Positions 63,419 to 64,000 of a stretch of 64,000 nucleotides of DNA are shown here, piece after piece (position 1 is the stretch's first letter; the number at the start of each line of letters is the position of its first letter). The notes beneath the pieces were generated by a model. The model saw only the letters and a program-made list of their open reading frames with translations, had not been told where the DNA came from and did not search any database. The stretch comes from Chondrus crispus (taxonomy: Eukaryota; Rhodophyta; Florideophyceae; Gigartinales; Gigartinaceae), in assembly GCF_000350225.1 (NCBI RefSeq), contig NW_005179055.1:23531-87530 (forward strand), written 5' to 3'. The position numbers and the translations under genes are program-made.

Positions 63419-64000
63419 TGTCGATGTGAGTTCTCGTGGATATTGGTTTGAATTTTTCTCGTTCTCAGCCACGGTTTTGTAGAGAGAATTCGCAAATGCG
63501 AAGACCAAAAAGAAACTGTTAAACAATGAAACTTATATTTCAACTTGAACTGCAGGAGTGTGCAGTGTGGCCTTGGCCAAACTGTAGCTTTGTTGTCATA
63601 GAGAGTAGTGAGAATTTTCGGTAGTCAAGCGGCGTCGGGGGATAGTGTTGCAATGAGTAGGGCGGAAGACATGCGGTATCTGGATCGCTTGACACAAACG
63701 TGCGAGTATGGGACGTGGAGAACGGGATCGCAGTTCATTTCGGGAAGGAGAACTGGCAAGACATGGTAAATCGATTTGTGCGAACAGAAGATATGAGTGC
63801 CGTTTCCTGCAACGGACCAAGCTGCATATTATTGCGAGTGGAGGGAAAATTGTGAACGAGGGAGAGAATGGCTCCCAGGCTATCTTGGTTCACTTAGAGG
63901 GTGGCAAAGACTCCTTGGGGTTGTACATCGACCACGATCATGGGGGCGTAGCTTCGTCTTCTGGTCGTCTGATGGCTACTATGAATGTGTTTGTCTGAAC
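63419..64000 (+). other. Right flank, one unrecognised frame
   Basis: A plus-strand frame at 63708-63998 (96 codons; LHIIASGGKIVNEGENGSQ, HLEGGKDSLGLYIDHDHGG) looks mildly coding-like, but no family is recognised. Nothing else is seen in this stretch. Confidence 0.25.

Overview
The window reads as nuclear DNA of a eukaryote with compact, mostly intron-poor genes and a very heavy transposon load. A bacterial-type tRNA adenosine deaminase with a leader peptide (minus strand, 23623-22919) is the kind of enzyme found in plastid-bearing eukaryotes. My best guess is therefore a red alga or similar photosynthetic protist, with low to moderate confidence. No rRNA, tRNA or CRISPR array was recognised.

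Nearly everything lies in one Russian-doll nest whose joints can be read from target-site duplications (TSDs). (0) The host sequence is a trypsin-like (S1) serine protease gene, now a pseudogene in three pieces: 902-1167, 1781-2060 and 63279-63418. (1) A solo LTR (1168-1775, TSD CCGAT) and a DIRS-type tyrosine-recombinase retrotransposon (footprint 2061-63278, about 5.2 kb once its guests are removed) split that gene. The DIRS element has split direct repeats, A1 - ORFs - B1 - A2 - B2, and joins the gene at an ACG core. (2) Three guests sit in the DIRS element: Ty3/gypsy chromovirus 1 (2655-44816, TSD AGAAT) in the recombinase gene, a solo LTR (47913-48521, TSD GCAAA) in the reverse transcriptase, and a 13.2-kb Plavaka-like DNA transposon (49945-63151, TSD AA) in repeat A1. 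(3) Chromovirus 2 (16785-44314, TSD GTGAC) sits in the 5' LTR of chromovirus 1. (4) A 13-kb CACTA-type transposon (18010-30997, TSD CAA) sits in an antisense gene of chromovirus 2. (5) The CACTA element carries copies of host genes: U2A' snRNP protein, an Egghead-like glycosyltransferase, an intact TadA deaminase and a possible UBX-domain fragment.

The least explained feature is that both chromoviruses hold a long open frame on the strand opposite gag-pol, starting just inside the 3' LTR: about 790 codons in three pieces at 3435-5820, and 651 residues across 17881-18009 plus 31001-32827. I recognise no family for either. LTR divergence counted by eye (about 2% for chromovirus 1, about 0.7% for chromovirus 2) agrees with the nesting order.
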